Of a stretch of DNA of 64,000 nt, positions 1-11,509 are shown piece after piece. The position numbers and the translations under genes were made by a program. The notes beneath the pieces were generated by a model. The model saw only the letters and a program-made list of their open reading frames with translations. It did not search any database and was not told the DNA's origin. The stretch is from Odontocerum albicorne (Eukaryota > Arthropoda > Insecta > Trichoptera > Odontoceridae): the NCBI GenBank assembly GCA_949825065.1, contig OX463841.1:18608479-18672478 (forward strand), given 5' to 3'. Within the stretch, counting starts at the first letter, position 1. Every line of letters starts with the position of its first letter.

Positions 1-380
1 ACGGAATAAAAAGTAAACTCCATTTAATGTAAAAATATGGTATTTTAATAAAAACCCATAAATATCACAGCTCTCCAATCAATAATTGAGTAAAGCTGAA
101 TTCTCATTTGATTTAGGAATGGTTTTAATAATAATAAAAAGACAATTCATATAACGTTATTTACAAAGCAGACACATCTTAAGGGATTCGCAATCAGTCA
201 AGGATTGTATAGTTTTATTTCTGACAATATGTCGAGTTAGATTCATAGCCGTGCAAGGAATCACCCTCTGTTCTACATACCAACTTACAGGACGAATATC
301 ATGGCTAAACACCCAGTCACACATGGTATAGAGATATTGAACCAACTGCATGACACTGTGGATATATTCTCGGTACCGCC
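1..380. other. AT-rich unique sequence, nothing recognised
   Basis: Short open frames only, all interrupted and without recognisable domains. No RNA gene or repeat boundary was identified before the SINE that follows. Confidence 0.5.
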
Positions 381-382
381 TT

Positions 383-548
383 GCAGTATGAGAAGACTCC
401 AGCTAACCAAAAGATGTCTAAGAGGCCACGAGTAAAATTCAGACTGGAAAACTTTATTAAAAAAAATCTGTGTTCCAGCAGGAATCGAACCGAAACCCCC
501 AAGTTGAGAGACAAACATCTTACCAACTACACTACAAAGCGAGGAAAA
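383..548 (-). mobile_element. tRNA-derived SINE (family A), near full length
   Basis: Read on the minus strand, the head at about 548-475 resembles a tRNA: an A-box-like TAGTTGGTAAG and a B-box GGTTCGATTCC, which appears on the plus strand as GGAATCGAACC at 481-491. A T-rich linker and a body sharing CCAGTCTG and GGCCTCTTA follow. The same head and body recur about a dozen times in the window (for example 18445, 33655 and 39083), so this is an interspersed family and not a tRNA gene. SINEs depend on a partner LINE; which LINE serves this family cannot be told here. Confidence 0.8.
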
Positions 549-559
549 ATTCATGAGGA

Positions 560-1330
560 GAAAAAAAAACAGATTCATACTAACAAAATAAAAAATTGCA
601 TAGTTTGAGCGCACTCAAAAGTCAATATAGACCCCACAATAATTAATGTTTCAAGATGCTAAAATATTTAAAATAGCAGGAGCATGAGAAAAAGGTGTAA
701 CGCTATGATCAAACAATGTACCCAGCATCAACCTTAACAAGGGTAATTGTGGATTGACAAATGATTAATGAATTTTACAGAAACAACCCATAAATCGCAA
801 TAAACTTAATGAAATAATTATATATCACCAAATCAGAATGAAACATTAGTTGACAACAAATTTAACATTTCATCATATTGAATAAATGTCTAATAATGTT
901 TCCCAAACTGAACGGCACCGGTACAAAAACTGTAGCAATAGGTGGATGGCTGCTGTTCCATGCTCGGAGATTTCGGCTCACGGTGAAAAGTAGCAGGGTG
1001 AAGAGATTACTATTTAGCAGGTAGTAGATGCCCGCAAGTAAAAGGCAGTAGACTGGAGTAGATGAGAATAATTTTTTTGACTTTTGGGCTCCTTATGTGC
1101 GGCCGATCTCTCATCGCAAGCGCCTGTTTTCACCCGTGCATGCCGTTATCACATGCGAAATATCACAATTCTCGCAAGTTTTTGCATGCATGGGTCAGCC
1201 GAATTTTTATACTGTTTCGCTCGATGGCCGCGTATAAGGAACATTTTAGTTATGATCGTGACAGCACAGACCTCAACAAACATAAAAATATACATATCAT
1301 ACAAAACATAAAAAAATACCAATATTATAC
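560..1330. other. AT-rich unique sequence, nothing recognised
   Basis: No motif, repeat end or credible coding frame was seen. A moderately GC-rich patch near 1090-1240 gives two overlapping short frames with no recognisable domain. Confidence 0.45.
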
Positions 1331-1336
1331 AAAATA

Positions 1337-2481
1337 CAGTGGAACCTCTCATAACGAGCACCTCTCATAACGAGTAATTCGCATAACGAGCTAAACAGAT
1401 TGTGAAAAAAATGCTCCCTTAACGAGCGGCATTTCGCATAACGAGTGACGCAGAAAGGGGAAGTCCCATCTTCACGTCACTCACTTGGGAGCCGGGACTT
1501 CCGCGCCAGTGTGTCAGTCTCTGGTTAGCACTCGTTCCGCTAGCACGTTAGTGTCACATGTGATCACACATTTTTCCAAACTTGTGTTCAGACATTCTTT
1601 TTGATTTTTTTTGTGCAGTTTAATAACCCTTGCAAAAATGTCCCTGAAGAAAAAGCCACAAGAAGACAGCCATAAGAGAATAAAAGTAACTGTAGAAATG
1701 AAACGTAAAATCATTGAAAAGCGAGAACGAGCTAACGCGCACATACAATCGGTCTATATCAACGATTTGCTCTATCCTCAAGAACAAGGACAAAATTAAG
1801 AAGATAGATGCTTCAAAGGGAGTGTCAAGAATGTCTACGAAACGGTTACCTATTCTTGATGATGTTGAAAGGTTGCTTCTCATATGGATAAACGAAAAGT
1901 AATTGCAAGGCGATACTATTAACGAAAACATCATTTGTGAGAATGCGAAAGTTATTTTCGCCGACCTCGTTAAGAAGACGCCAGGATCATCAACTGCCGA
2001 AAAAGAAGTACAATTTAAGGGAAGTCATGGATGGTTCGAGAAATTTAAGAGAAGAACCGGCATCCTCAGCGTTGTGAGGCATGGTGAAGCAGCAAGCTCT
2101 GACACAAAGGCAGCAGAGAACTTCATCAGCGACTATAAGAAGCTCGTAGATTCTGAGGATTACCGGATTTTACTTCTAGTAAAAAAGAATTAATTATTTG
2201 TCATAAATTCATAAATAAAAAACTAGTTATTTCGATTTTTTTATTTTTTTTTGCAAATCGAAATCGCATTCCGGGTTGTTACGCTCCTTAACAATTTATA
2301 AGTATGTAATTTTATTTGAATAAACGTTCAAAATAAAAAAAATTTAGTATTTTTTTCGGCATGGAACGCATTATCGTATTTTACATTGATTTATATGGGA
2401 AAAATTGTTTCGCATAACGAGTGTTTCACATAACGAGTAAGATTCTGGAACGAATTATTCTCGTTATGAGAGGTTCCACTG
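1337..2481 (+). mobile_element. Tigger/pogo-type DNA transposon with intact ends, internally deleted
   Basis: The element starts CAGTGGAACCTCTCATAACG and ends with its complement, TATGAGAGGTTCCACTG. TA dinucleotides abut both ends (1335-1336 and 2482-2483), the expected pogo/Tigger target duplication. The motif CATAACGAG is repeated just inside both ends, a usual arrangement for transposase binding sites. At 1145 bp it is about half the size of an autonomous Tigger element. The internal frame covers only the N-terminal DNA-binding part of a transposase; the catalytic DDE domain is absent. It is a non-autonomous deletion derivative. Confidence 0.88.
1638..2192 (+). pseudogene. Tigger transposase N-terminal fragment (CENP-B-like DNA-binding region), broken
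   Basis: The ATG at 1638 begins MSLKKKPQEDSHKR. The frame carries a psq-type helix-turn-helix (around KVTVEMKRKIIEKRE, continued in a second frame by ISTICSILKNKDKIK). A CENP-B-type helix-turn-helix follows (LIWINEK, an in-frame stop at 1900-1902, then GSHGWFEKFKRRTGI). At least one frameshift (about 1715-1745) and that stop interrupt it. The frame ends about 60 residues after the second DNA-binding domain, before any catalytic aspartate, because of an internal deletion. Similar proteins include host CENP-B-like genes, but the intact transposon ends on both sides make a transposon remnant the better reading. Confidence 0.85.
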
Positions 2482-2769
2482 TATATGTTAAACAAACAGG
2501 AAAATAAATACATCATATTTTTAAGGTGACGCATACGTCCGATACACAAACTAAAAGTCAGTGGGTTCACGTAAAATTATAACTTACTGGAACAGAATGC
2601 AAATAATAAACTCTGTCTAAGTCATTGCTATACCCTGATAGTGATAGAAAACAGTCAATATCCTTAACTGATAAGGCTTATCGTCATTATACAAATACAT
2701 TTGTGCGGCCATGAGGACATGCATGTAGAGAAATAATGGTATATTGAAAGGCTGGCAAAACAAATCTAT

Positions 2770-2900
2770 AAAGTGAATTTAAGATAAAGAAAAGTATGGT
2801 TGGACAAAGTAAATAAAATGTTGAAAAAAGGAAAGGTAAGAAATAAGGAAAACTGTATAAGAGTATGTATGGATGTGGAAGAGGTGAAAGAAGTTTGTTA
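2770..2900 (+). mobile_element. LINE (RTE-like) 3'-end fragment
   Basis: The stretch AAAAGTATGGTTGGAC followed by GAAAGGTAAG and then GTGGAAGAGGTGAAAG matches, with decay, the C-terminal end of the LINE family seen at 47575-47885 and 16430-16755. No intact frame remains. Confidence 0.55.
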
Positions 2901-3059
2901 AGATAGGAAACTGTAGGAATCTGTCTTCTCTGTGTGCCTCAACAGTTAGACATGGAAAACGCAACCTGGTGGTACGTAAAAATGAAATTGAAGATTTTTG
3001 ATCAAAAAGTGCGACAGTCCCGTTCACAGAAGATCGTTTGATCATATTATCCCATTAAT

Positions 3060-3890
3060 AACAAAAAATATATAAGCACACAGCAGGCACAATTTTTGTG
3101 CGCAAAACTGCTATTTTAAATTGTTTTACGAATACAAAAAATTAACACTTACCTAGGTTTTTAAATTCTTCACGAAAATTTGATATTTGTGATTGGAAGT
3201 AAATAACAATAAATGTTGTAATTATTAAAACAGAAAACATATACATTTTAGGAAACATCATTTCATAATATTGAATTGATCACGATTTGTAAACTTTCAA
3301 AGGTGAAAACTAAGAACATGTTTATTGGTTACGCACTTGTTGGGCTGTTTTATAAGTTATGCATTCAAAAAGTTCACAAAATGAACAGATGTTTAGACCG
3401 CCCTTATTCAGTGTCCATGATTTTTCTCAGAGTTGTTTGACGTTTCTGAGCCGAAATGTCAAATTTGTCGGTAAAACAGAAACCTGTTACATTAGGAATT
3501 TAACTTCAAAACCGAGTTTTAAACAAACGGTTTTGAAATTGAATTCCTCGATTAATTTTTAAAAACCCAATACATTTTATAAACTATTTTTAAAAATTTA
3601 TGCTGTAAAAAGAATGAAAATTTTCAATTAATTTATTCATATGCCCCCTTTTCCAAAGCTTGGCTTAAACTCGTCGATTTGGCTTTAGATTTGAAAATAT
3701 ATAAAATTGTTTAATATCTCATCAACAGATGGCATTTGTAGAATTTATTTTAATATCTCGAAAACCATACGCTCGCCAAAAACAAATATAAGAAATATTA
3801 TTTTCTTTTACACGTTGACTAAATCTAAACCATTTTTTTCTTTAGAGATAGTAAAAATTGATTGACTTAGATGTTACAGAGGTACAGTAC
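3060..3890. other. AT-rich sequence, nothing recognised
   Basis: Low-complexity AT-rich DNA. The only open frames are short and have no recognisable domain. Confidence 0.45.
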
Positions 3891-3891
3891 C

Positions 3892-4034
3892 CGGCGGTAA
3901 GTAATACACATCGTTTGTAGAGCATCGTCTCTGTCGCACGATGCGCTGACAGTCCGGTAGCGTAGTCACGATGCGGTTAGCGCATCGTGCGACAGAGACG
4001 ACGCTCTACAAACGATGTATATTACTTACCGCCG
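3892..4034. repeat. Foldback palindrome (hairpin MITE-like), arms about 56 bp
   Basis: The left arm, about 3892-3947, starts CGGCGGTAAGTAATACACAT. The right arm, about 3979-4034, is its near-perfect reverse complement and ends ATATTACTTACCGCCG. About 30 bp of loop separates them. The arms differ at only one or two positions, so the palindrome is young or maintained. It is more GC-rich than its surroundings. The flanks show no clear target duplication, and no second copy was seen in the window. Confidence 0.85.
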
Positions 4035-4039
4035 CAACT

Positions 4040-4577
4040 TTTTTTTACGAATCAACAGTGGCGTGCAACAGAGGGGGAGGGGTCCTCGGCAGGGGTCGCG
4101 AAACATGGTGTGGGGGGTGGCTAAAATGAATAAAGTGCTTTCAAATAACTGTAATAATAAGCAAGTATCGTTACAGATTGAATTTAGAAGCACATATAAG
4201 GATATCCATTTCAACGGTTGAGCCAAATATGAAATTGGTTATATTGAAGATTAATCTCCAAATCTCATACTATTTGTAATAAACTGTTTTATATTAATCT
4301 TACCTGAGTAAATAAATTAAGAAAAAAAAACATTTCTTTTTTCATTTACGTGGGGGTCGCATAAAGATTATTCTACAAATAGGGTGTCGAAGGCGAAAAA
4401 GGTTGTATACTACTGATATAAAAATATATTATGCTGTTTTGAAATCTTAAGACAAAAACCGAATCGTTATTCAGGATGGTATTTTTGTTTAAGTAATGTA
4501 ATTTAATTTAAACCCTTGAAGGTGTCTATATATCTAAAATACATAAATAGACACCTCCGACGTGTGGTGCTGGAGAC

Positions 4578-4580
<3 letters not shown>
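4040..4580. other. AT-rich sequence, nothing recognised
   Basis: Contains one GC-richer patch at 4060-4120 (GGGGTCGCGAAACATGGTG). A short related phrase, GTGGGGGTCGCATAAAG, is near 4350. No gene or transposon end could be assigned. Confidence 0.4.
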
Positions 4581-5396
<816 letters not shown>

Positions 5397-7244
5397 TCTA
5401 TATAAATAAAAATGTAAATGTTCGTTAATTATTGCTAGCTAATCTCCGGAAGTTCTCTACCGATCGCTTTGAAATTTTGAGTAAAGTTAATATTCGTCAA
5501 CGGAAATGTTTTTTTATTTTTATTTATATATATATATCAGTGTATATAATTTTTTTTTTAAATCAAAAACAAATATCTATGCGAACCTGTCGGGGACAAT
5601 GACTAACTAGATTTGTGACACATGTCAAATTTCATTTTCGACGTTTCGGAGTTTATATCAAATATTTAATTATTAGTCTATATAAATAAAATATTTAATA
5701 ATTTAATGTTTAAAAATAAATAATAAATTTTATATATAATAAATGTTTTATTTTTGAGTCGAGACACGAACTGATAATAAATTGATTACAGGCGAAAAAT
5801 AGGTTAGAATCCAAGATACGTCAAACTAACATTTGTGTTAATAAGGATAAGTTCCATTGTGTCATAGCAGCTTGAGAAAATCTTAATATGGCTGAATCAG
5901 GACTTTATAGCGCAAGCGCAGGAAATATATTTGACAGAACTAATACTAAATTTGTAAAAAATATCCAACTAATATTTTATCTGTTTTCAAATCTTTCGAG
6001 TATCGTTAAAATAAATATAATCGCTAAAACAAATATAGCTTATATTTATAAAAAGATCTAAAATAAAGATAACTTATATGTATAAAAAGATCGAGGATCG
6101 CTAAAATAAATATAACTTATATAGTATGTATAAAAAAACAGATGCGTGATACTCTCACGTGGTAGAAGTGAAACTTCTTAGCTCTTAGGAAAAGTTGATT
6201 TTACGCATTGCTTTTTTTCCATTTGTTAACGATTTTTTTAGGATTAGGAAATGATTCTGAGGAATTTAATTCAAGAAAGTCTCTTTTAATTTAATAAAAA
6301 TTTTTTTTTTTATTTTTAATAATAAATAATAATAAATAATAATATAATACACTTAATAAAATGAAATTTAATATTAAATATATTAATATTTTTATATTTA
6401 TATTAAATTTATTATTTTTAAATAATTATTTAATTATTTATAGCTTAACTATTTTAATTATATAAAATATTATTTTATTATATATTTTTTTTTGTATAGC
6501 GCCATCTGCGTTAATTTATCCGCCATTTTCATTTCGTAATGTGCGTTGTTGACATATCTACCTCTAAGAATATCTTTTTCACTTAGTATTTTTAACTTAT
6601 TTTTTTATTTTTCTGTTCAATTAGCGGTAAAATTTAATTTTATTGATTGATTTTCGTTTGAATTCAAATCATATCGTGAATTGATCTCTTGGAGTGACGC
6701 GATCATTTGCTTCACAGAGACAACATGATGCTGGTATGGACATTTTTGACAAACGTCATATTTATTTTAAACGAACTGACAAATTTTTGCTAATTTGTAA
6801 AAAGATGTATTAATGTGTCATTATTGTTTGTTTTTTGTAATGTATTTACCTAAATACCTTGCTATTTATTAGAATCGATATTTATTGTTCATTAATGACG
6901 CGATCAAACATGTCACATCCAAATTAAATTCGTGCGTAGTTTGCAATGTTTGCAATGTCTTTCCTTAACATTTAATTAATTCCAATAACCTCTTTTTTTG
7001 CTTAGCATTTAATTCGTTCCAATTATCTCCGGATTTACTTAACAATACTCCTATTGGACAAATATTTGACAAATGCGTGTCCAGCTGCAAAACGATTGAT
7101 CAGCTGAGATATTCTCACATCAATTGCTGGAAATTGGGAACGGAAATTTCATTGTCTCATAACTTAATGTTTCACTCATATTTTTAAAGGTTTACTATTT
7201 TATATGTTTTTGCTATAACTTTCTTTCTTCTTTTTCTGCAATCT

Positions 7245-7400
7245 ATCTGCTTTAGTTCATCAAAATGTCGAGGAAGCAGCAGAACAACGTGTAGCCAGAC
7301 TTGAGGATGCACGGTTGCGAGCACGGCGATCGCGTTCTGCAGTTTCAGAACTGGTTCGTTCTCAACAGAATGTACGCGACAGGCTGATAGTGACTGAAAT
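7245..7400 (+). pseudogene. Helitron N-terminal coding remnant (Helitron 1)
   Basis: The plus-strand frame reads ARLEDARLRARRSRSA and then LVRSQQNVRDRL, a charged, arginine-rich stretch typical of the region upstream of the Rep domain in Helitron proteins. It matches 26100-26260 in Helitron 2. There the same module lies downstream of the helicase remnant, so the module order differs between the two elements. Confidence 0.7.
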
Positions 7401-7500
7401 AGGTCATTAGGAATATCAAATGTATCTTTTTTTATATAGAGTTTAATTTTATCTCTATGTTTATATTTCAAATCTATCAAATCGTATTTTTTAAATTAGT

Positions 7501-7842
7501 TTGATATTCATCCGTTTTAATCAAACCAAGCTTCGCTCTGAAGAATACGTTCATTTGCGAGATGCAGTTGTAAATGACGGTAATACAACTAACGTTGGAA
7601 GACTAACGATTTGGCCATCTTCATATACAGGCAGTCTACGTCATATGCACGAGTACGCTCAATATGCAATTGCGTATGTTCATTACTACGGGTGTCCAGA
7701 CCTATTCACTACATTCACATGCAATCCAGCTTGGGACGATATACAACAGCTCATGGTAAAACATGAAGTGTTTGGGTCTGTGCGCTGCTGGATATACTCA
7801 GTGGAATGGCAAAAGAGAGGATGGCCTCATGCGAATATATAG
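7501..7842 (+). pseudogene. Helitron-like N / Rep domain remnant (Helitron 1)
   Basis: A 113-codon open stretch resembles the Helitron_like_N and Rep region: LRSEEYVHLRDAVVNDG, then the conserved FTTFTCNPAWDDIQQL (Rep motif 1), then the metal-binding motif as GWPHANI. The family motif is H-x-H, so the second histidine has become asparagine, which would inactivate the nickase. A stop follows at 7840. Related sequence continues in other frames to about 8400, including KSIKYICKYVNKGS (the catalytic tyrosine motif), which is open at 8167-8376. Confidence 0.85.
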
Positions 7843-8740
7843 TACCAATCTGGATCTATAACAAAATCACTTCAAACTAAATCGACAATGTAATGTGCGC
7901 TGAAATACCCGATGCCGACGTCGATAAGGATTTGCATGAAGTTGTGACGAAAAATATGATACATGGACCTTGCGGTACACTGAATCCAAATTCACCATGC
8001 ATGATAGACGGAAAATGATCTAAACGATATCCTCGAGCATTAGTATCCAACACAGTTACAGGAAACGATGGATATCCTTTATACAGAAGAAGATCAACAG
8101 AAGATGGCGGGAAATTAGCAACCATACAAATGTGAAACGGTGACATCGAAGTAGACAACCATTGGGTTGTTCCATATTCGCCTTTGCTATTCAAAAACAT
8201 ACAAAGCGCACATAAACGTGGAATACTGTAACCCCGTTAAATCGATCAAATACATTTGTAAGTACGTGAATAAAGGCAGCTACATGGCAGTTTTTGGCGT
8301 GCAACCAGAATGTGGGATGGGAATGCGGTTATACATATCGATGAAATCGCACAGTATCAGGCTGGAAGATACATAAGCAGCAATGAAGCTGTATAGCGAA
8401 TTCTTTCATTTCCCATACATGAACGCCAGCTGTTGTTCATTTAGCAGTACATCTAGAAAATGGACAACGCGTTTATTTCACAGCTGCAAATGTGCAACAA
8501 ATAGCCCTGAATCCACCGGCTACAACGTTAACTGCTTTCTTCACGTTATGTAAAAATGACGCGTTGGCGAAAACACTACTGTATCACTGATTGTGATGTC
8601 AAAAGAAGAATTGGTGAAAAAGTATTTCCCTACATTTAAATCAATTATAAGAATCACGATTGGCATAGTGAACGAGCTATTGCTGCCGCCAAGAACAAAG
8701 ACGTCTACGAAGTTAACAATATTATTCAGTTCCCTTTTTT
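7843..8740 (+). pseudogene. Helitron Rep C-terminal part joined to helicase tail (Helitron 1)
   Basis: Frames broken by stops and indels read ICKYVNKGSYMAVFG (about 8260-8300) and then the linker with LENGQRVYFTAANVQQ (about 8455). An abrupt junction near 8585-8597 leads to the helicase end EELVEKVFP-like sequence and AAKNKDVYEVNNIIQ (about 8600-8735). The Walker A and B motifs of the helicase are missing. The same right-hand segment appears in Helitron 2 at 25886-26020. Confidence 0.75.
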
Positions 8741-9030
8741 AATGTTTCTCAATTTTATATTTTTTTGTTATAACTTTCTTTCTTCTTTTTCAGTGCAATC
8801 GATCTTTCATTTGAATTCAAATCATATCGTGAATTGACCTCTTGCAGGGATACGATCATTTGCGAGCACGGCGATAAACGCGACAAACTAAGAGTGGCTG
8901 AAAGACATCAAAAATATTGTATACCCACAAGCATTATGAAATTAAAGATATTAAAAACGTATGCTTTTTCTTTTCTTTCTTTTCCATTTAACCAGACTGA
9001 GCCACAGCAACGCGTGGCCGGGTACAGCTA

Positions 9031-9195
<165 letters not shown>

Positions 9196-9239
9196 TTGTG
9201 CTTTTATCGTTCATCACCACTTATAAATTGCATTGAAAA

Positions 9240-9830
9240 TATTTTGACCCCAAATCGGTAAAATAGTTCGGAAAAGGGAGGGAAACTAAAAATAAGGTGA
9301 TGACCTTTATTTTTCCCCCACAGCTGAATACCTCCTTACGAGGGTATCTTTTCCAAAGTATCGAACTCAATACTTGCTCTTTTCAGAAATTTAGCCCTCG
9401 CAGACGTATCACGTTGTAATGGAAGAAATTATCACACCTGTATTGGAGATCCTGTAAGGAACTATTGTTAAACACACAATCATTTACTGTTTTAGTTTTG
9501 AGGTCCGTGATTATTGGTTTAATCATTGTTTTAAATAAATTGATGTGACATTTCGGCCGCCTTATTTTCTGTATTTAAACAAAACATTCATTTATCGTAT
9601 GGTATTGTGTTCGGCCCCATTCTTCGAGCCTTCGGGTTTAGAACCTCTCAATAGACTCGGAACTCGGGGATCGTCTTCATAAGAATTGCCAATACTACTC
9701 GGCCCATGAAGAGACTACAACACTCGCATACGTCCAACGCTTGTGAGTATTGTTACCGGATGAACTATTTTTAATCACACTGAAGCCCATTTATTAATTT
9801 ATTTTCGGGTACCCATTTATTAATTATTTC
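9240..9830. other. AT-rich sequence, nothing recognised
   Basis: No coding or transposon signature was identified. TACGAGGGTA at 9328 resembles the TA plus CGAGGG start of the mariner at 34771, but stands alone. Confidence 0.4.
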
Positions 9831-9832
9831 GG

Positions 9833-9903
9833 GTACCAGGGGAATCGAACCTGAAACCCCCAGGCCGAAGTAATCTATCTAACCGACTAGGCCACGGAAG
9901 TCG
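9833..9903 (-). mobile_element. SINE family A, tRNA-like head only
   Basis: On the minus strand this reads CTTCCGTGGCCTAGTCGGTT (A-box region) and GGTTCGATTCCCC (B-box, plus strand 9839-9851). The body is missing. The aminoacyl stem does not pair convincingly, and related heads are attached to SINE bodies elsewhere, so it is not called as a tRNA gene. Confidence 0.7.
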
Positions 9904-9909
9904 ACATAA

Positions 9910-11025
9910 TGTATGAACATTTACAGAAATTTTAACAGCGGAGGATGATGAAAAATAATGAATATCGTAATAATATTTGCGATATGTCAAACTTGTGTCT
10001 CCAAGAATCATGGTGAAATGTTATCACGATAATTTATACAAATGATTATTATGATAGGCAGGCGGCATGTACGAGTATATATGCTGTTAATATCTATATT
10101 AAGTTTAACTTTCATATGTACACTATATTTTTTTCTTCTTTCTCCTGCAAAGGGAAATTTGACCATTATATCTAGAAATTTGCCAGCATATCGAAATTCT
10201 TTCTTATTTGTTACAGATTTCTGAATCCCATTAATCGGAATACTTGAGTACTATTAGAGAGTGATTCATAGATTGCTCGTCACCACAAATTGACTCAATG
10301 GTAAAACCTACATCCAGAGTAACATTCCTCATCTTGCAGAGTTTCGCCGGAATAGCTCCACACTTGTGCGCAATCGATTCTGGGATCTGCTCTCTTTTGG
10401 GGAGGTGAGAGACGGCCTTGCTGGGTGTAGAGTTGGGAGGCAGAGAGGGATGCTGGTTGCTGCTGGGTGATGAGCTGGGCGTTTCTTTTCAATTCAACTC
10501 TACTGGCTTTAAGAATCTCTCATATACTCGTAAATATTATACATCATTTCAAATATTAAATTACGAGTAATATACGAATGTTCAAATAAGCTTATTGCTG
10601 GTAATATCTGAATGCTTAGGTAAGCATTAATATTCCGTATGGAATTGTGTTACCAATCGTAATATATTGTATATTTGTAGAAAACATTATTAGAGTTATT
10701 TTTACGTACTAGTATCTGAAAAGCTGAGGAAAACCACTTTCAGATTTTTCAATGGTATTTCATCAACGAAAGCAATTTGAGTATTGTGTTTTAACAAGCT
10801 TTCTCTTCTTACAAATAAATTTAAGTACTTTTGTTTAGAAAAAAAAACAAAGGTTTCTTTGTACGAGTAGTTCGTTTTCTTTGAAGTTTTCTGTAGTTTT
10901 CTTAGCAAATATGTTTCTCTAAACGTATGCAGATGCGGGGAAGTGCCTAATGTAATGGCCAAGGCCACCACCTACATATCCTTATACTCAACTTCATTTA
11001 TTTTTTATACTGTTATTAATTTATA
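9910..11025. other. AT-rich sequence with four TACGAGTA-type octamers
   Basis: Octamers lie at 10070, 10525, 10562 and 10862. A moderately GC-rich patch at 10320-10490 has open frames without recognisable domains. No gene is called. Confidence 0.4.
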
Positions 11026-11030
11026 AATCA

Positions 11031-11145
11031 GAGTGGTTCGATTATTGAGTTAAAGCATCCTTGAGGAGAGTCTTCTGTCTAAACAACGCTATATAAATTG
11101 TTATTTTATCATTGAATATAATATTGTATTTTTTTTAAAGAATAT
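11031..11145 (+). mobile_element. SINE family B, 3' portion
   Basis: The phrases CCTTGAGGAGAGT and ACGCTATATAAATTG match, with substitutions, the copy at 33919-34075 (CCTTGAGGAGAGTTTGCTCT and GCGCTATTTAAAATCG). The body differs from SINE family A. Confidence 0.55.
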
Positions 11146-11214
11146 ATATGACCGAAGTCATAGGTATCATTATACCCTCGAACACTAGGCGGAAAAAGTG
11201 CCTGTGTCGTTCAA

Positions 11215-11295
11215 AAGGGAGTAGCACAACGCGGAGTTCGAACCGACGATCTTCCGCACGGAAGCAAGCTTCAATGCGTTACCGCGCGGCCCTGC
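11215..11295 (-). mobile_element. tRNA-like fragment, probably a SINE head
   Basis: GAGTTCGAACCGACGATCTTCC followed downstream by GTTACCGCGCGGCC resembles, on the minus strand, a tRNA A-box region and B-box (GGTTCGAAC). The arms do not form a convincing cloverleaf, so a SINE head or decayed tRNA is more likely than a working gene. Confidence 0.4.
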
Positions 11296-11329
11296 ACCTC
11301 TTTTTAATTATACTATTATACTATCGTTG

Positions 11330-11505
11330 CTGGACAGCCTGCCGCGCTTATTACCACATGAAAATATATACAAATCAACTAGAAATATGTAATAGAGGCT
11401 TAAAGTGAAACAAGGCTGGAATCTTTTTAAAAAAATCGTGTATCAATGGGAATTGATCCCGTAACTCCTGGGTTGAAAGACATACAGACAAACCAGGTCA
11501 CGGTA
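11330..11505 (-). mobile_element. SINE family A, near full length
   Basis: The minus strand has a tRNA-like head ending at about 11505 (B-box complement GGAATTGATCCCG at 11450), the T-rich linker and the CCAGCCTTG body. The conserved tail region begins at 11338 on the plus strand (GCCGCGCTTATTACCACATG). Decayed by indels. Confidence 0.65.
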
Positions 11506-11509
11506 AATA

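Noticed and set aside
1638..2192. Host CENP-B-like gene
   Set aside because: It lies between perfect Tigger terminal repeats with TA duplications and carries a frameshift and stop.
1320..2490. TAACGAGTA in the Tigger ends as part of the octamer family
   Set aside because: It reads ATAACGAGTA (no TAC), belongs to the element's own repeated binding motif and is not counted.
9833..9903. tRNA gene
   Set aside because: Poorly paired acceptor stem and strong similarity to other SINE heads.
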